Under the pieces are notes generated by a model that worked only from the letters and a program-made list of their open reading frames with translations, did no database searches and had not been told where the DNA came from. A program made the translations under genes and the position numbers. Below are positions 53,523-61,616 of a stretch of 64,000 bases of DNA, one piece after another (within the stretch, counting starts at the first letter, position 1; each line of letters begins with the position of its first letter). Source of the stretch: Methylosinus sp. PW1 (GTDB lineage: Bacteria > Pseudomonadota > Alphaproteobacteria > Rhizobiales > Beijerinckiaceae); NCBI RefSeq assembly GCF_000745215.1, contig NZ_JQNK01000009.1, positions 1,178,001 through 1,242,000 on the forward strand, in the 5' to 3' direction.

Positions 53523-54014
53523 ATGAAAGACTTCCGACCTGAAGAAAAGAATGTCGTCTATATCGGAGAGGGCGTGACGCTGACGGGTTCCGTCAAGGCG
53601 CAGGACACGATCGTCGTCGACGGCGCCGTCGATGGCGAGATCTCTTGCAGCCAGCTGATCGTCGGCCCGTCGGGCGTCGTCAATGGCGCGATCTCCGTCT
53701 CCGACGCGGACATCTATGGCCGCATCGGCACGGATATCACCATCAAGCAGCTGCTGATCGTGCGCTCCACCGGCCGCGTCGAAGGCAAGTGGATCTATGG
53801 CGAGATCGAGGTCGAGAAGGGCGGCGTGCTGTTCGGCACGGCGGAATCGACCGAGATCCGTTCCGAGCGCAAGCCCGTGAACGCGAAGGAAGAAAAGGCC
53901 TCCTTCAAGAGCTTCGAGAAGCCCGCGCTGGTCGCCTCCAATGACGCCGACGCCGACGCCGCGCCCGTCACCAGCATCTCGTCGCGCGCGCTGCGCGATC
54001 GCCGCAAGGCCTGA
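53523..54014 (+). CDS. bactofilin
   Basis: Bactofilins form membrane-bound filaments that scaffold cell shape or polar structures. The 163-residue protein has a short N-terminal tail, a beta-helix core (about residues 13-105; GVTLTGSVKAQDTIVVDGAVDGEI, IVGPSGVVNGAISVSDADIYGRI, STGRVEGKWIYGEIEVEKGGVLFG) and a polar C-terminal tail. The repeat of roughly 17 residues per turn is clear. It is preceded by the ParA-like gene. An in-frame GTG one codon before the ATG is an alternative start. Confidence 0.95.
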   Translation: MKDFRPEEKNVVYIGEGVTLTGSVKAQDTIVVDGAVDGEISCSQLIVGPSGVVNGAISVSDADIYGRIGTDITIKQLLIVRSTGRVEGKWIYGEIEVEKGGVLFGTAESTEIRSERKPVNAKEEKASFKSFEKPALVASNDADADAAPVTSISSRALRDRRKA

Positions 54015-54047
54015 CGTTCGGAGCCGCGAGGCTCGGGACAAAATGGC

Positions 54048-55556
54048 TCAGGGCAAAGCCGCGCGCAGCAGCTTGCCGTTGCGATTGCGCGGCAGCGCAT
54101 CGAGAAAAGCGATCTGTCGCGGCCGCTTATAGGCCGCGAGATGATCCGCGCAATGGGCGAGGATATCCTCCTCGCCCAGCGTCGCGCCATCGCGCAAGAT
54201 CACATAGGCTTTGATGATCGTCTGATCGTCGCGGCCCGGACGCTCCGCGACCGCCGCATCGGCGACGAGCGGATGCGCCAGCAGGCATTTCTCCACTTCC
54301 GCCGGCGAGACGCGATAGCCGAGCGCGTTCATCACCTCATCGGCGCGGCCGTGGTGCCACATATAGCCATCGGCGTCGAACTCGACGAGATCGCCGGAGA
54401 CGAACCAATCGCCGCGAAAGGCTTCCCTTTCTTCGTCCGGCCGGTTCCAATAGCGCAGCATCAGGCCCTTCTCGTCGCGGCGCACGGCGAGCACGCCGGT
54501 CTCGCCGTGGCCGAGCGGTTCTGTCCCCTCCTCGCGCGGCAGAGCGGCGACGAAGCGGCCCGGCTGCGGACGCCCCGGCGAGCCCGGCCGCACCGGAACG
54601 CTCGGCGCGCTGGAAATGAAGGTCGAGATCTCGCTCATGCCGAAGGCCTCGTAGAGCTCGGTCTTGGCGCGCGCGCGCCATTCCTCGAGCAGGCTCGGCG
54701 ACAGAGCGGCGCCGGCGGTGAGGCCATGCCGCAGGCTCGAGAGATCATGCGTCTCCAGCGCGGCATATTTGAGAATCTGTCGATAGACGCCGGGCACGGC
54801 GGCGAAGATGGTCGCGCGATGGCGCGCGATGAGCCGGGGCCAGACTTGCGGATCGGGACGGCCGTTGTAGAGCACCGCCGCGGCGCCATTGGCGAGCGGA
54901 TCGACCACGCCGACGCCGAGCGTGTAGGTCCAGTTCATCGCGCCGGCGTGCAGCATCACATCGTCGGCCGTGAGCCCCTGCCAATGCGAATACATGGGCC
55001 GCCGCGCCCAGGCGGCGCGATGCGCATGCAGCACGCCCTTGGGCCGGCTCGTCGTGCCGGAGGTGTAGACGAGATAGGCGGGATCGTCGGCCGCGGTGTC
55101 GGCGTAGTCGTCCAGCGGCGCGCCTTTCGTCAGCCGCGCGAGATCCACGCCGCGCAAGACGAAGACGCCGGCGCGCGAATGCGCCTCGCCCTCGAAATCG
55201 CGGCCGAGCACCAGCGCGGTCGCGCCGCAATCTTCCAGCAGGAAGGAGGCCTCCTCGAAAGTGAGCTGCGAGGAGGCGAGCAGGGCGACATAGCCGGCGG
55301 CGATGGCGGCGAAATAGGAGAGTACCGCGCCCGCCTCATTGCCCATGCGAATCATCACTCGCGCGCCTGGCGAAAGGCCGAGATCGCGAAAGCCGGCGGC
55401 GAGCGCGCGCACGTCGCGATCGAGCGCGCCATAGGTCCAGCTCGTCTCGCTCTCGTCGCCGACGATGACGATCGCCGTCTTGTCGGGATGGATGCGCGCG
55501 TGATCGGCGATGCAATAGCGGGCGAGATTGAAGCGGGCGGGAACAGGCTCGATCAT
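54048..55556 (-). CDS. AMP-dependent acyl-CoA synthetase (benzoate/medium-chain type)
   Basis: This 502-residue ANL enzyme activates a carboxylic acid to its acyl-CoA by an acyl-AMP intermediate. Visible motifs are YTSGTTSRPKGVLH near residue 155 (P-loop), YEAFGMSEIS near 298, SGDLVEFDADGYMWHHGRADEV near 388, and the catalytic-Lys PRNRNGKLLRAAL at the end. The shape resembles acetoacetyl/benzoate-CoA ligases of about 500-540 residues; the substrate is not determined by sequence. It starts at MIEPVPARFNLARYC. Upstream lies prs on the same strand after 32 bases. It converges with the bactofilin gene. Confidence 0.88.
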   Translation of the reverse strand: MIEPVPARFNLARYCIADHARIHPDKTAIVIVGDESETSWTYGALDRDVRALAAGFRDLGLSPGARVMIRMGNEAGAVLSYFAAIAAGYVALLASSQLTFEEASFLLEDCGATALVLGRDFEGEAHSRAGVFVLRGVDLARLTKGAPLDDYADTAADDPAYLVYTSGTTSRPKGVLHAHRAAWARRPMYSHWQGLTADDVMLHAGAMNWTYTLGVGVVDPLANGAAAVLYNGRPDPQVWPRLIARHRATIFAAVPGVYRQILKYAALETHDLSSLRHGLTAGAALSPSLLEEWRARAKTELYEAFGMSEISTFISSAPSVPVRPGSPGRPQPGRFVAALPREEGTEPLGHGETGVLAVRRDEKGLMLRYWNRPDEEREAFRGDWFVSGDLVEFDADGYMWHHGRADEVMNALGYRVSPAEVEKCLLAHPLVADAAVAERPGRDDQTIIKAYVILRDGATLGEEDILAHCADHLAAYKRPRQIAFLDALPRNRNGKLLRAALP

Positions 55557-55588
55557 GTGCTCACTAAACTCTCGAGAGCGCGCGCCCG

Positions 55589-56530
55589 TCAGTCGAACAG
55601 GCTCGACACGCTCTCCTCGCGCGCCGTGCGGGCGATGGCCTCGCCGATCAGCGGACCGATCGGGATGAAGCGGATGTTGCGCGCCCCCTGCACGGCGGGC
55701 GTCGCCGCGATCGTGTCGGTCAGCACCAGCTCTTTCAGCTTGGAGGCGGCGACGCGCTCGGCCGCCGCGCCGGAGAGCACGCCATGGGTGATATAGGCGG
55801 AGACCGAGGTCGCGCCCTGCGCCAGCAGCGCCTCGGCGGCGTTGCAGAGCGTGCCGCCCGAATCGACGATATCGTCGACGAGAATGCAATTGCGGCCGGT
55901 GACGTCGCCGATGATGTTCATCACCTCCGATTCGCCGGCGCGCTCGCGGCGCTTGTCGACAATGGCCAGCGGCGCGTCGATGCGTTTGGCGAGAGCGCGG
56001 GCGCGCACCACGCCGCCCGTGTCCGGCGAGACGACCATGGCGTTGGGCACTTTGGCGTGCGATTTGATATCCGCCACCATGACCGGCGCCGCGAAGAGAT
56101 TGTCGGTCGGAATGTCGAAGAAGCCCTGAATCTGCCCGGCGTGGAGATCGACGGTCAGCACGCGGTCGGCGCCCGCCCTCGTGATGAGATTGGCGACGAG
56201 CTTGGCCGAGATCGGCGTGCGCGAGGTGCCTTTGCGGTCCTGCCGCGCATAGCCGAAATAGGGGATGACCGCAGTGATGCGGCGCGCCGACGCGCGGCGC
56301 AGCGCGTCGATCATGATGAGCAGCTCCATGAGATGATCGTTCGACGGCGCGGAGGTCGACTGGACGACGAAAGTATCCTGCCCGCGCACATTCTCCTGAA
56401 TCTCGACGAAGACCTCCATATCGGCGAAGCGCCGCACCTGCGCCCGGCACAAAGGCACGTTGACATAGGCTGCGATCGTCTCGGCGAGCGCGCGATTAGA
56501 GTTGCCTGCGAGAATTTTCATCGCCGCCAT
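55589..56530 (-). CDS. prs: ribose-phosphate pyrophosphokinase
   Basis: Prs makes PRPP from ribose 5-phosphate and ATP, feeding nucleotide, His and Trp synthesis. The 313-residue protein has [16 protein letters not shown] [24 protein letters not shown] near 40, the ATP loop [16 protein letters not shown] near 98, and the PRPP signature [18 protein letters not shown] near 216. GAGGCGTATCG gives a ribosome binding site for MAAMKILAG, so I use that ATG rather than the one three codons later. It may be transcribed together with the acyl-CoA ligase downstream. Confidence 0.98.
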   Translation of the reverse strand: MAAMKILAGNSNRALAETIAAYVNVPLCRAQVRRFADMEVFVEIQENVRGQDTFVVQSTSAPSNDHLMELLIMIDALRRASARRITAVIPYFGYARQDRKGTSRTPISAKLVANLITRAGADRVLTVDLHAGQIQGFFDIPTDNLFAAPVMVADIKSHAKVPNAMVVSPDTGGVVRARALAKRIDAPLAIVDKRRERAGESEVMNIIGDVTGRNCILVDDIVDSGGTLCNAAEALLAQGATSVSAYITHGVLSGAAAERVAASKLKELVLTDTIAATPAVQGARNIRFIPIGPLIGEAIARTAREESVSSLFD

Positions 56531-56621
56531 CGATACGCCTCGACCCTCACCAGTGACACGGCGGCCTCTTAGCAGCGATGCGGCCGTCGGACAATACGGC
56601 AGCAATATGACACTGCTCTCG

Positions 56622-56834
56622 TCACGCCTCGCCGCGGCGGCAGACGATCTTGAGATACTCCTGCCCCTCGCGCGGCGCGAGGGTCGTGCGGGCGATCGTC
56701 GCCTGTCCGAGGAAGCCGCATTGCGCCTGGCTCGCCGCCTTCGGCCCCAGCACGACGTCTATCGCCGTCTCCGGGCGGCAATCGCTCGGCGAGAGCTTCA
56801 GCGAGCAGACGAGGATCATCACCGAATAGAGCAT
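56622..56834 (-). CDS. small cysteine-containing hypothetical protein
   Basis: This 70-residue protein has an N-terminal hydrophobic stretch ([15 protein letters not shown]) and four Cys (residues 10, 19, 39 and 65), with a compact motif [31 protein letters not shown]. The hydrophobic start could be a short signal or membrane anchor, and the Cys pairs suggest a small disulfide-bonded envelope protein. I cannot name a function. It stands alone, upstream of prs in the same direction but separated by 91 bases, and divergent from the GNAT gene. Confidence 0.72.
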   Translation of the reverse strand: MLYSVMILVCSLKLSPSDCRPETAIDVVLGPKAASQAQCGFLGQATIARTTLAPREGQEYLKIVCRRGEA

Positions 56835-56978
56835 AGGCTTTCTCCCGCGCTCGAGGTCAAATCTCCGAGCCCGCCGTCCCCGCTCTCCGCAGGCGCCGGC
56901 CGCAACCTTTCCGATGATGAAGCTAGGGCATGTTCCATGCCACTGCGATGAGATAAAAGCGACGGAACCGCCTTCTGT

Positions 56979-57016
56979 CGACCCTGAGACAAAAACTTGC
57001 GACCCTGAGACAAAAA
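56979..57016. repeat. short tandem direct repeat at the start of the GNAT gene
   Basis: CGACCCTGAGACAAAAA occurs at 56979-56995 and again at 57000-57016, a 21-bp period, ending at the first base of the chosen GNAT start codon. It looks like a local duplication in the leader. Confidence 0.65.
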
Positions 57017-57729
57017 TGTCACAACCGCAGCCTCCGGTCCCGCCCTCGACGCCCTTCGTCGCCCCCACGCGCACACGCCTCGCCGGCCGGCTGACGACGC
57101 TCGTCCCGCTCGCGGCGGCCCATGCCGACGATCTCTATGCGGCGACGCATGAGCAGCCCCGCGCCGAGGAGCGCGAGGCGCTGTGGCGCTATCTCTTCAT
57201 CGGCCCTTTCCCCGACCGCGCCGCCTTCCGCGCCGCCGTCGAGAGAATGGAGGCCGCGACCGACGCCGTCTGGTTCACCGTGCTCGACAGCGACGGCCAC
57301 GCTGTCGGCTTCCAGTCCTATATGAACATCGAGCCGGCCAATCGCGCCGTCGAAGTGGGCGGCGTGCTCTATTCCCCGGCTCTGCAGCGCAGCGCAGCGG
57401 CGACCGAGGCGCAATATTTATTCGCCGCCCACGCCTTCGAGACGCTGGGCTGCCGCCGCTATGTCTGGAAATGCGACAACGCCAATGAGAAATCCAAGGC
57501 GGCGGCGCTGCGGCTCGGCTTCTCGCCGGAAGGGCTCTTCCGCCAGCATATGATCGTCAAGGGCCGCAATCGCGACACCGCCTGGTTTTCCATGCTGGAC
57601 AGCGAGTGGCCGGCGCGCCGAGCCGCCTTCGAGGCCTTTCTCGATCCCGGCAATTTCGACGCCTCGGGCCGCCAGAAAACGCCGCTTTCGGCCTTGAACG
57701 GGCAGGCCCGCGCGGCAGATAGGGACTGA
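57016..57729 (+). CDS. GNAT family N-acetyltransferase (RimJ/RimL-type, GNAT_3)
   Basis: This 237-residue protein has [24 protein letters not shown] near residue 16, a GNAT core ([50 protein letters not shown] at about 88-135, with the acetyl-CoA loop altered), and [27 protein letters not shown] near 155. These match the RimJ/RimL-like GNAT_3 family, which acetylates N-terminal amines of proteins or small molecules. I start at [11 protein letters not shown] just after two direct repeats; an earlier ATG (56914) exists but would place the repeats in the coding region. Confidence 0.86.
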   Translation: MSQPQPPVPPSTPFVAPTRTRLAGRLTTLVPLAAAHADDLYAATHEQPRAEEREALWRYLFIGPFPDRAAFRAAVERMEAATDAVWFTVLDSDGHAVGFQSYMNIEPANRAVEVGGVLYSPALQRSAAATEAQYLFAAHAFETLGCRRYVWKCDNANEKSKAAALRLGFSPEGLFRQHMIVKGRNRDTAWFSMLDSEWPARRAAFEAFLDPGNFDASGRQKTPLSALNGQARAADRD

Positions 57730-57869
57730 CGGCGGCGCGGCCGAGCCCGGCTCGGACGGATTGCCTCGCCGAACGGATGATGGTTTACAATGAATTGCGA
57801 GACGTTGGCGCGGATTTGAAGCTTCCGCCGGCGGTTCTCGCGCAACGCTCTTCGGACGGTCCAAAGACA

Positions 57870-59090
57870 ATGACGACGGCCGGCGCCAGCCTACTCAACA
57901 GCCTCGATCTGCCCAAGCCGCCGGGCGAGACGCGGGTCGTCGTGGCCATGTCCGGCGGCGTCGACTCCAGCGTCGTCGCCGCTCTTCTGCGCGAGGAAGG
58001 CTATGACGTCGTGGGCGTCACGCTGCAGCTCTACGACCATGGCGAGGCCACGCATCGCAAGGGCGCCTGCTGCGCCGGCCAGGACATTCAAGACGCGCGC
58101 CAGGTAGCGGCGCGGCTCGGCATTCCGCATTACGTGCTCGACTATGAGAGCCGCTTCCGCGAGACCGTCATCGACACTTTCGCGCAGAGCTACGCCAGCG
58201 GCGAGACGCCGGTTCCCTGCGTCGCCTGCAATCAATTCGTGAAATTCGTCGATCTTTTCGAGACCGCCAAGGATCTCGGCGCCGACGCGCTCGCCACCGG
58301 CCATTACATCGCCTCGCGCGAGGACGGCTCCGGCGGCCGCGCGCTCTATCGCGCCTTCGACGCCGCGCGCGATCAGAGCTACTTTCTCTTCGCCACGACG
58401 CGCGCGCAGCTCGACATGCTGCGCTTTCCGCTCGGCGAATACGCCAAATCCGAGGTGCGCGATCTGGCCCGGCGCTTCGGCCTCGACATCGCCGAGAAGC
58501 CGGACAGCCAGGACATTTGCTTCGTTCCGAGCGGCCATTACACCGATCTGGTCGAACGCCTGTCGCCCGGCGCCGCCGTGCCCGGCGACATCGTCCATGT
58601 CGATGGGCGCGTGCTCGGCCGCCATGCCGGCGTCATCCATTACACCATCGGCCAGCGGCGCGGCCTCGGCCTCGGCGCCGCCGTCTCCGGCCGCGCGGCC
58701 GAGCCGCTCTTCGTGGTGCGGCTCGACGCCGCCAAGGCGCAGGTCGTCGTCGGCCCGCGCGAGGCGCTGGAGACGCGCCGAATCGCCCTGCGCGACGTGA
58801 ATTGGATCGGCGCGGGCGATCTTTCCGATCTGCCGGCCGAGGGCCTGCCGATCTCCGCGCGCGTGCGCTCCACTCGTCCGCCGACGCCGGCGCTGCTGCG
58901 GCCGCTGCCGGGCGGCGGGGCGGAGGTCGTTTTCGAGACCGGCGAGTTCGGCGTCTCGCCGGGCCAGGCTTGCGTCTTCTATGAGCGCGACGACACGCGC
59001 GGCCGCGTGCTCGGCGGCGGCTTCATCGCGCATGCCGAGGCGGAGCCCCCCGCGCCGGAGCCGGCGCTCGAGCTCGATCGGAGTGCGTGA
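57870..59090 (+). CDS. mnmA: tRNA-specific 2-thiouridylase
   Basis: MnmA sulfurates U34 of tRNA Lys, Glu and Gln. The 406-residue protein has the PP-loop [15 protein letters not shown] near residue 24, the catalytic Cys pair in [11 protein letters not shown] near 117 and PDSQDICFV near 217, GHYIAS near 143, and the C-terminal barrel with [10 protein letters not shown]. The last base of its stop is the first base of the methyltransferase start, so the two are coupled. I start at [11 protein letters not shown]; the frame is open upstream without a clear signal. Confidence 0.97.
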   Translation: MTTAGASLLNSLDLPKPPGETRVVVAMSGGVDSSVVAALLREEGYDVVGVTLQLYDHGEATHRKGACCAGQDIQDARQVAARLGIPHYVLDYESRFRETVIDTFAQSYASGETPVPCVACNQFVKFVDLFETAKDLGADALATGHYIASREDGSGGRALYRAFDAARDQSYFLFATTRAQLDMLRFPLGEYAKSEVRDLARRFGLDIAEKPDSQDICFVPSGHYTDLVERLSPGAAVPGDIVHVDGRVLGRHAGVIHYTIGQRRGLGLGAAVSGRAAEPLFVVRLDAAKAQVVVGPREALETRRIALRDVNWIGAGDLSDLPAEGLPISARVRSTRPPTPALLRPLPGGGAEVVFETGEFGVSPGQACVFYERDDTRGRVLGGGFIAHAEAEPPAPEPALELDRSA

Positions 59091-59830
59091 TGAGCGATGC
59101 GCGTGGCGTTTCCGGGTTCAGCTTTTTCGAGCACGGCCTCGATCGCCAGGCGATAGAGGCCGCCTACGCCCGCTGGGCGCCTGTCTATGATCTCGTCTTC
59201 TCCCATATGCTCGGCCCCGGCCGGCGCGCCGTGGCGACGATCGCCTCGCGCGCCGATGGGCGCATTTTGGACGTCGGGGTCGGCACCGGCCTCGAGCTGC
59301 CCATGTTCCGCGATAGAGCGCGGGTTGTCGGCGTCGATCTCTCCGAGCACATGCTGCAGCGCGCCTCCGCCCGCGTCGCCCGCGAGGGGCTGAAGAATAT
59401 CGCCGGCCTCGCCCGCATGGACGCGAGCCGCCTCGCCTTCTGCGACGCCAGCTTCGCCTGCGTGGTGGCGCCTTATCTGCTGACCGTGGTGCCGGACCCG
59501 GAGGAGACGCTGGATGAGCTCGCCCGCGTGGTGCGGCCGGGCGGCGAGATCGTGCTGGTCAATCACGTCAGCTCGCCGGATTGGCCGATGTCGGCGCTGG
59601 AACAGCTCATCGGCGAGAGCTTTTCCGTCACTCTGGGCTGGCGCCCGCAATTCCCGTGGTCGATCATCGGCGACTGGATCGACTCGCGCACCGACATGCG
59701 CCTCACCGAGCGCCGCGTGCTGCCGCCCTTCGGCCTGTTCACGCTGACGCGCATAGAGCGCCTCGCCCGCTGGGGCGAGCATTCCCGCCGGCCCTATGAC
59801 GAGCATCGTCGGCCGTTCGAGCACGCGTGA
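59090..59830 (+). CDS. class I SAM-dependent methyltransferase (PmtA-like)
   Basis: This 246-residue protein has an N-terminal extension, YARWAPVYDLVFSHMLGPGRR near residue 24, the SAM motif ILDVGVGTGLELPMF near 61, VVGVDLSEHML, and the motif IV-like VVAPYLLTVVPDPEETLDELARVVRPGGEIVLVNH near 120. The pattern and RPYDEHRRPF tail resemble phosphatidylethanolamine N-methyltransferase (PmtA) of alphaproteobacteria, which makes phosphatidylcholine; this is a family inference, not certain. It is translationally coupled with mnmA. Its stop lies 4 bases from the convergent antitoxin gene. Confidence 0.85.
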   Translation: MSDARGVSGFSFFEHGLDRQAIEAAYARWAPVYDLVFSHMLGPGRRAVATIASRADGRILDVGVGTGLELPMFRDRARVVGVDLSEHMLQRASARVAREGLKNIAGLARMDASRLAFCDASFACVVAPYLLTVVPDPEETLDELARVVRPGGEIVLVNHVSSPDWPMSALEQLIGESFSVTLGWRPQFPWSIIGDWIDSRTDMRLTERRVLPPFGLFTLTRIERLARWGEHSRRPYDEHRRPFEHA

Positions 59831-59834
59831 GCGG

Positions 59835-60152
59835 TCACACCAGCTCGAAGCGCAAGCGCCGGCCGACGACCTTGGCCGCACGCACCAGTGTGGCGAGCGT
59901 GGCGCTGTCGTTCTTCGGATCGAGCAGCCGATCGATCTGAGCGCGGCTCGTCTCCATCATCTCGGCCATCCGCGCTTTGGTGATTCCTTTCTTTTTCATC
60001 TCGGCGGCGAGCTGCGCGGCGATCACCTCCTTGATCGCCGCGGCCGTGACTTCCTCGCGAATGCCCTGCTCGTCCAGCCAGCTCTCGAAAGTCGAGCCGA
60101 GATGAGGATTTTCTCTGACGCCCGGCGCAGGGTTTTGCTTTTTCGTCACCAT
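59835..60152 (-). CDS. XRE-family antitoxin (HigA-like)
   Basis: This 105-residue protein ends in a helix-turn-helix (MAEMMETSRAQIDRLLDPKND near residue 60) after a helical N-terminal part (EEVTAAAIKEVIAAQLAAEMKKKGIT). The placement behind the toxin gene with a 7-base overlap is typical of HigBA and related toxin-first systems. It should neutralise the toxin and repress the promoter, where a palindrome is seen. Confidence 0.88.
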   Translation of the reverse strand: MVTKKQNPAPGVRENPHLGSTFESWLDEQGIREEVTAAAIKEVIAAQLAAEMKKKGITKARMAEMMETSRAQIDRLLDPKNDSATLATLVRAAKVVGRRLRFELV

Positions 60153-60511
60153 GATGCGACCTCTTTCAGCCTCTGCCGCGCGAGCGTCAGCTCACCCGCC
60201 GGCGTGCGTTGCGTCTTCTTGACGAATGCATGGAGCGCGATCAGCGCACCCCCATGAAAGCCGAAGAAGACGCGCGCCTCGCGCTTGCTCGGCAAGGACG
60301 ACCGAACCTCCCACAAGCCGCAGCTCAACGCTCGGCACAAGGGCAAGCCCACCGGCCAGCCGAGCTGGACCTTCATCATGTCGCGCCCGACGGCGCGACG
60401 ATCGTCGAGCGGCAATTCATTCAGCCATTCGCGCACCGGCTCTCGGCCAGCGAGAGTCCGCCAGAAACGGAGGGGAATGGGCTCGAAAGTTCCGGTCATA
60501 GAATAGGGCAT
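60146..60511 (-). CDS. RelE/HigB-type toxin (Gp49-like)
   Basis: This 121-residue basic protein has the phage Gp49/HigB-like pattern: LAGREPVREWLNELPLDDRRAVGRDMMKVQLGWPVG near residue 18, LWEVRSSLPSKREARVFFGFHGGALIALHAFVKKTQRTPAGEL. Such toxins cleave mRNA on the ribosome. I start at MPYSMTGTFEP; a further upstream ATG at 60538 lacks support. It precedes its antitoxin gene, as in HigBA. Nearby there is no phage gene. Confidence 0.9.
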   Translation of the reverse strand: MPYSMTGTFEPIPLRFWRTLAGREPVREWLNELPLDDRRAVGRDMMKVQLGWPVGLPLCRALSCGLWEVRSSLPSKREARVFFGFHGGALIALHAFVKKTQRTPAGELTLARQRLKEVASW

Positions 60512-60512
60512 C

Positions 60513-60528
60513 GTATCAAAAAAGATAC
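60513..60528. promoter_or_regulatory. palindrome GTATC-AAAAAA-GATAC, candidate toxin-antitoxin operator
   Basis: Two 5-bp arms face each other around an A6 spacer, starting 2 bases upstream of the toxin start codon. The position in the leader fits binding by the XRE antitoxin and translational or transcriptional repression. Confidence 0.45.
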
Positions 60529-60617
60529 AGACCCACAAGCATCTCCATGTCGCCTCTGGCGTTCTCGCCCGCGCGGGATTACATTGCTTTCGCGGCGCTG
60601 CGGGGTGCGTGACGGAC

Positions 60618-60762
60618 TTTAATTCCCCGGGGCCTTATCGATCTCTAAGGGAGCTGTCCCTGGCCTTGCCCGTGGGCTCGGCCACTACGGCGCCCACCTA
60701 CGTTGTAGGTTCCCGGGATCGATGTCCCACGGCTCACGCGGCCCGCGCTTTTACACATCGGA
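60618..60762 (+). ncRNA. ssrS: 6S RNA-like regulatory RNA
   Basis: The 145-base region sits immediately before the 5-formyl-THF cyclo-ligase gene, the classic place for 6S RNA. It can fold into a long interrupted stem: ATCGATC (60637-60643) with GATCGAT (60717-60723), GGG/CCC outside it, and AGGGA/TTCCC inside; the top has GTGGGC/GCCCAC, and CCTAC-GTT-GTAGG forms the small hairpin beside the central bubble. 6S RNA mimics an open promoter and sequesters sigma-70 RNA polymerase. Ends are approximate. I could not run a covariance search. Confidence 0.68.
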
Positions 60763-60777
60763 CGATCAAACGCCCCA

Positions 60778-61368
60778 ATGACCGTCGACGCCAAGACCGA
60801 ACTGCGCCGGCGGACGCTCTCCCGCCGCGATCTCGTCTCCCATGAGGAGGCGCACGCCGCCTCGCTCGAAGTCGCCGAGCGCGCACTGACGCTGGTGCGC
60901 CGATTCGCGCCCCGCGCCGAAGCGACCGGCGAGGTCGTCTCGGTCTATTGGCCGATCCGCAGCGAATTGAACACGCGCCCGCTGCTGGAGACTTTGGCGG
61001 CGGCGAAGATCGCCACCGCTCTGCCCGTGATGACGGCGGTGAAGCGCCCGTTGATCTTCCGCGCCTTTGCGCCCGGCGACGATCTGGTGAAAGGCCCCTT
61101 CGGCCTCTCCGAACCGGCCGAGACACAGCCCTGCTTCGATCCCGATATCGTCTTCTCGCCGCTCGCCGCCTTCGACCGCAAGGGCTATCGGCTGGGCTAT
61201 GGCGGCGGCATCTATGACGCGACGCTCTCTCAGCTGCGCGCCAAGAAGCGCATCGTGGCCGTCGGCGTCGCCTACGCCTGCCAGGAGACCGATTCCGTGC
61301 CGACCGAGCCGCACGATCAGAAGCTGGATTTCCTGCTGACCGAGCGGGAGCTGATCGAATTTTCGTGA
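60778..61368 (+). CDS. fau: 5-formyltetrahydrofolate cyclo-ligase
   Basis: This 196-residue enzyme converts 5-formyl-THF to 5,10-methenyl-THF with ATP. It has the family's basic N-terminal KTELRRRTLSRRD, VYWPIRSELNTRPLLE near 60, and the C-terminal DIVFSPLAAFDRKGYRLGYGGGIYDATL near 122 with the glycine-rich ATP loop. It follows the 6S RNA-like region by about 15 bases, an arrangement seen across proteobacteria, and may share its transcript. Its role in C1-folate metabolism fits a methylotroph but is universal. Confidence 0.95.
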   Translation: MTVDAKTELRRRTLSRRDLVSHEEAHAASLEVAERALTLVRRFAPRAEATGEVVSVYWPIRSELNTRPLLETLAAAKIATALPVMTAVKRPLIFRAFAPGDDLVKGPFGLSEPAETQPCFDPDIVFSPLAAFDRKGYRLGYGGGIYDATLSQLRAKKRIVAVGVAYACQETDSVPTEPHDQKLDFLLTERELIEFS

Positions 61369-61413
61369 GGCGCTTTTGCGTCGCCACGTTCGGCCGAGTC
61401 TCGCCGCGCGACT

Positions 61414-61587
61414 CCTTCTCCCACTTGTGGGAGAAGGAGTCGCGGCGGAGCCGGGTCGGATGAGGGACGCGGCGGTTGGCGACAACTCTGAGGCGTGGCG
61501 TCGGATTTCGAACCTGCCGCTTCGGCTCGGACCCTCATCCGACCCTCGCTGACGCGAGGGCCACCTTCTCCCGCTTGCGGGAGAAGG
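61414..61587. repeat. paired palindromic intergenic element (BIME-like), 174 bp
   Basis: The element has the same parts and order as the one at 40040-40197: a 24-bp palindrome (61414-61437, identical in all 24 bases), GGTCGGATGAGGG (61454-61466), a spacer, then CCCTCATCCGACC (61532-61544), a hairpin CCCTCGC/GCGAGGG and an inverted palindrome (61564-61587, CCTTCTCCCGC/GCGGGAGAAGG). It fills the space between fau and glnE. Confidence 0.87.
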
Positions 61588-61616
61588 AAGCGCTGCCCGC
61601 AGGCAACGGATAAAAA

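Noticed and set aside
54048..56450. Run-through frame seeming to fuse acyl-CoA ligase with an N-terminal extension
   Set aside because: The extension is the wrong frame of prs; the ligase has its own start at 55556 and prs occupies the upstream sequence in another frame.
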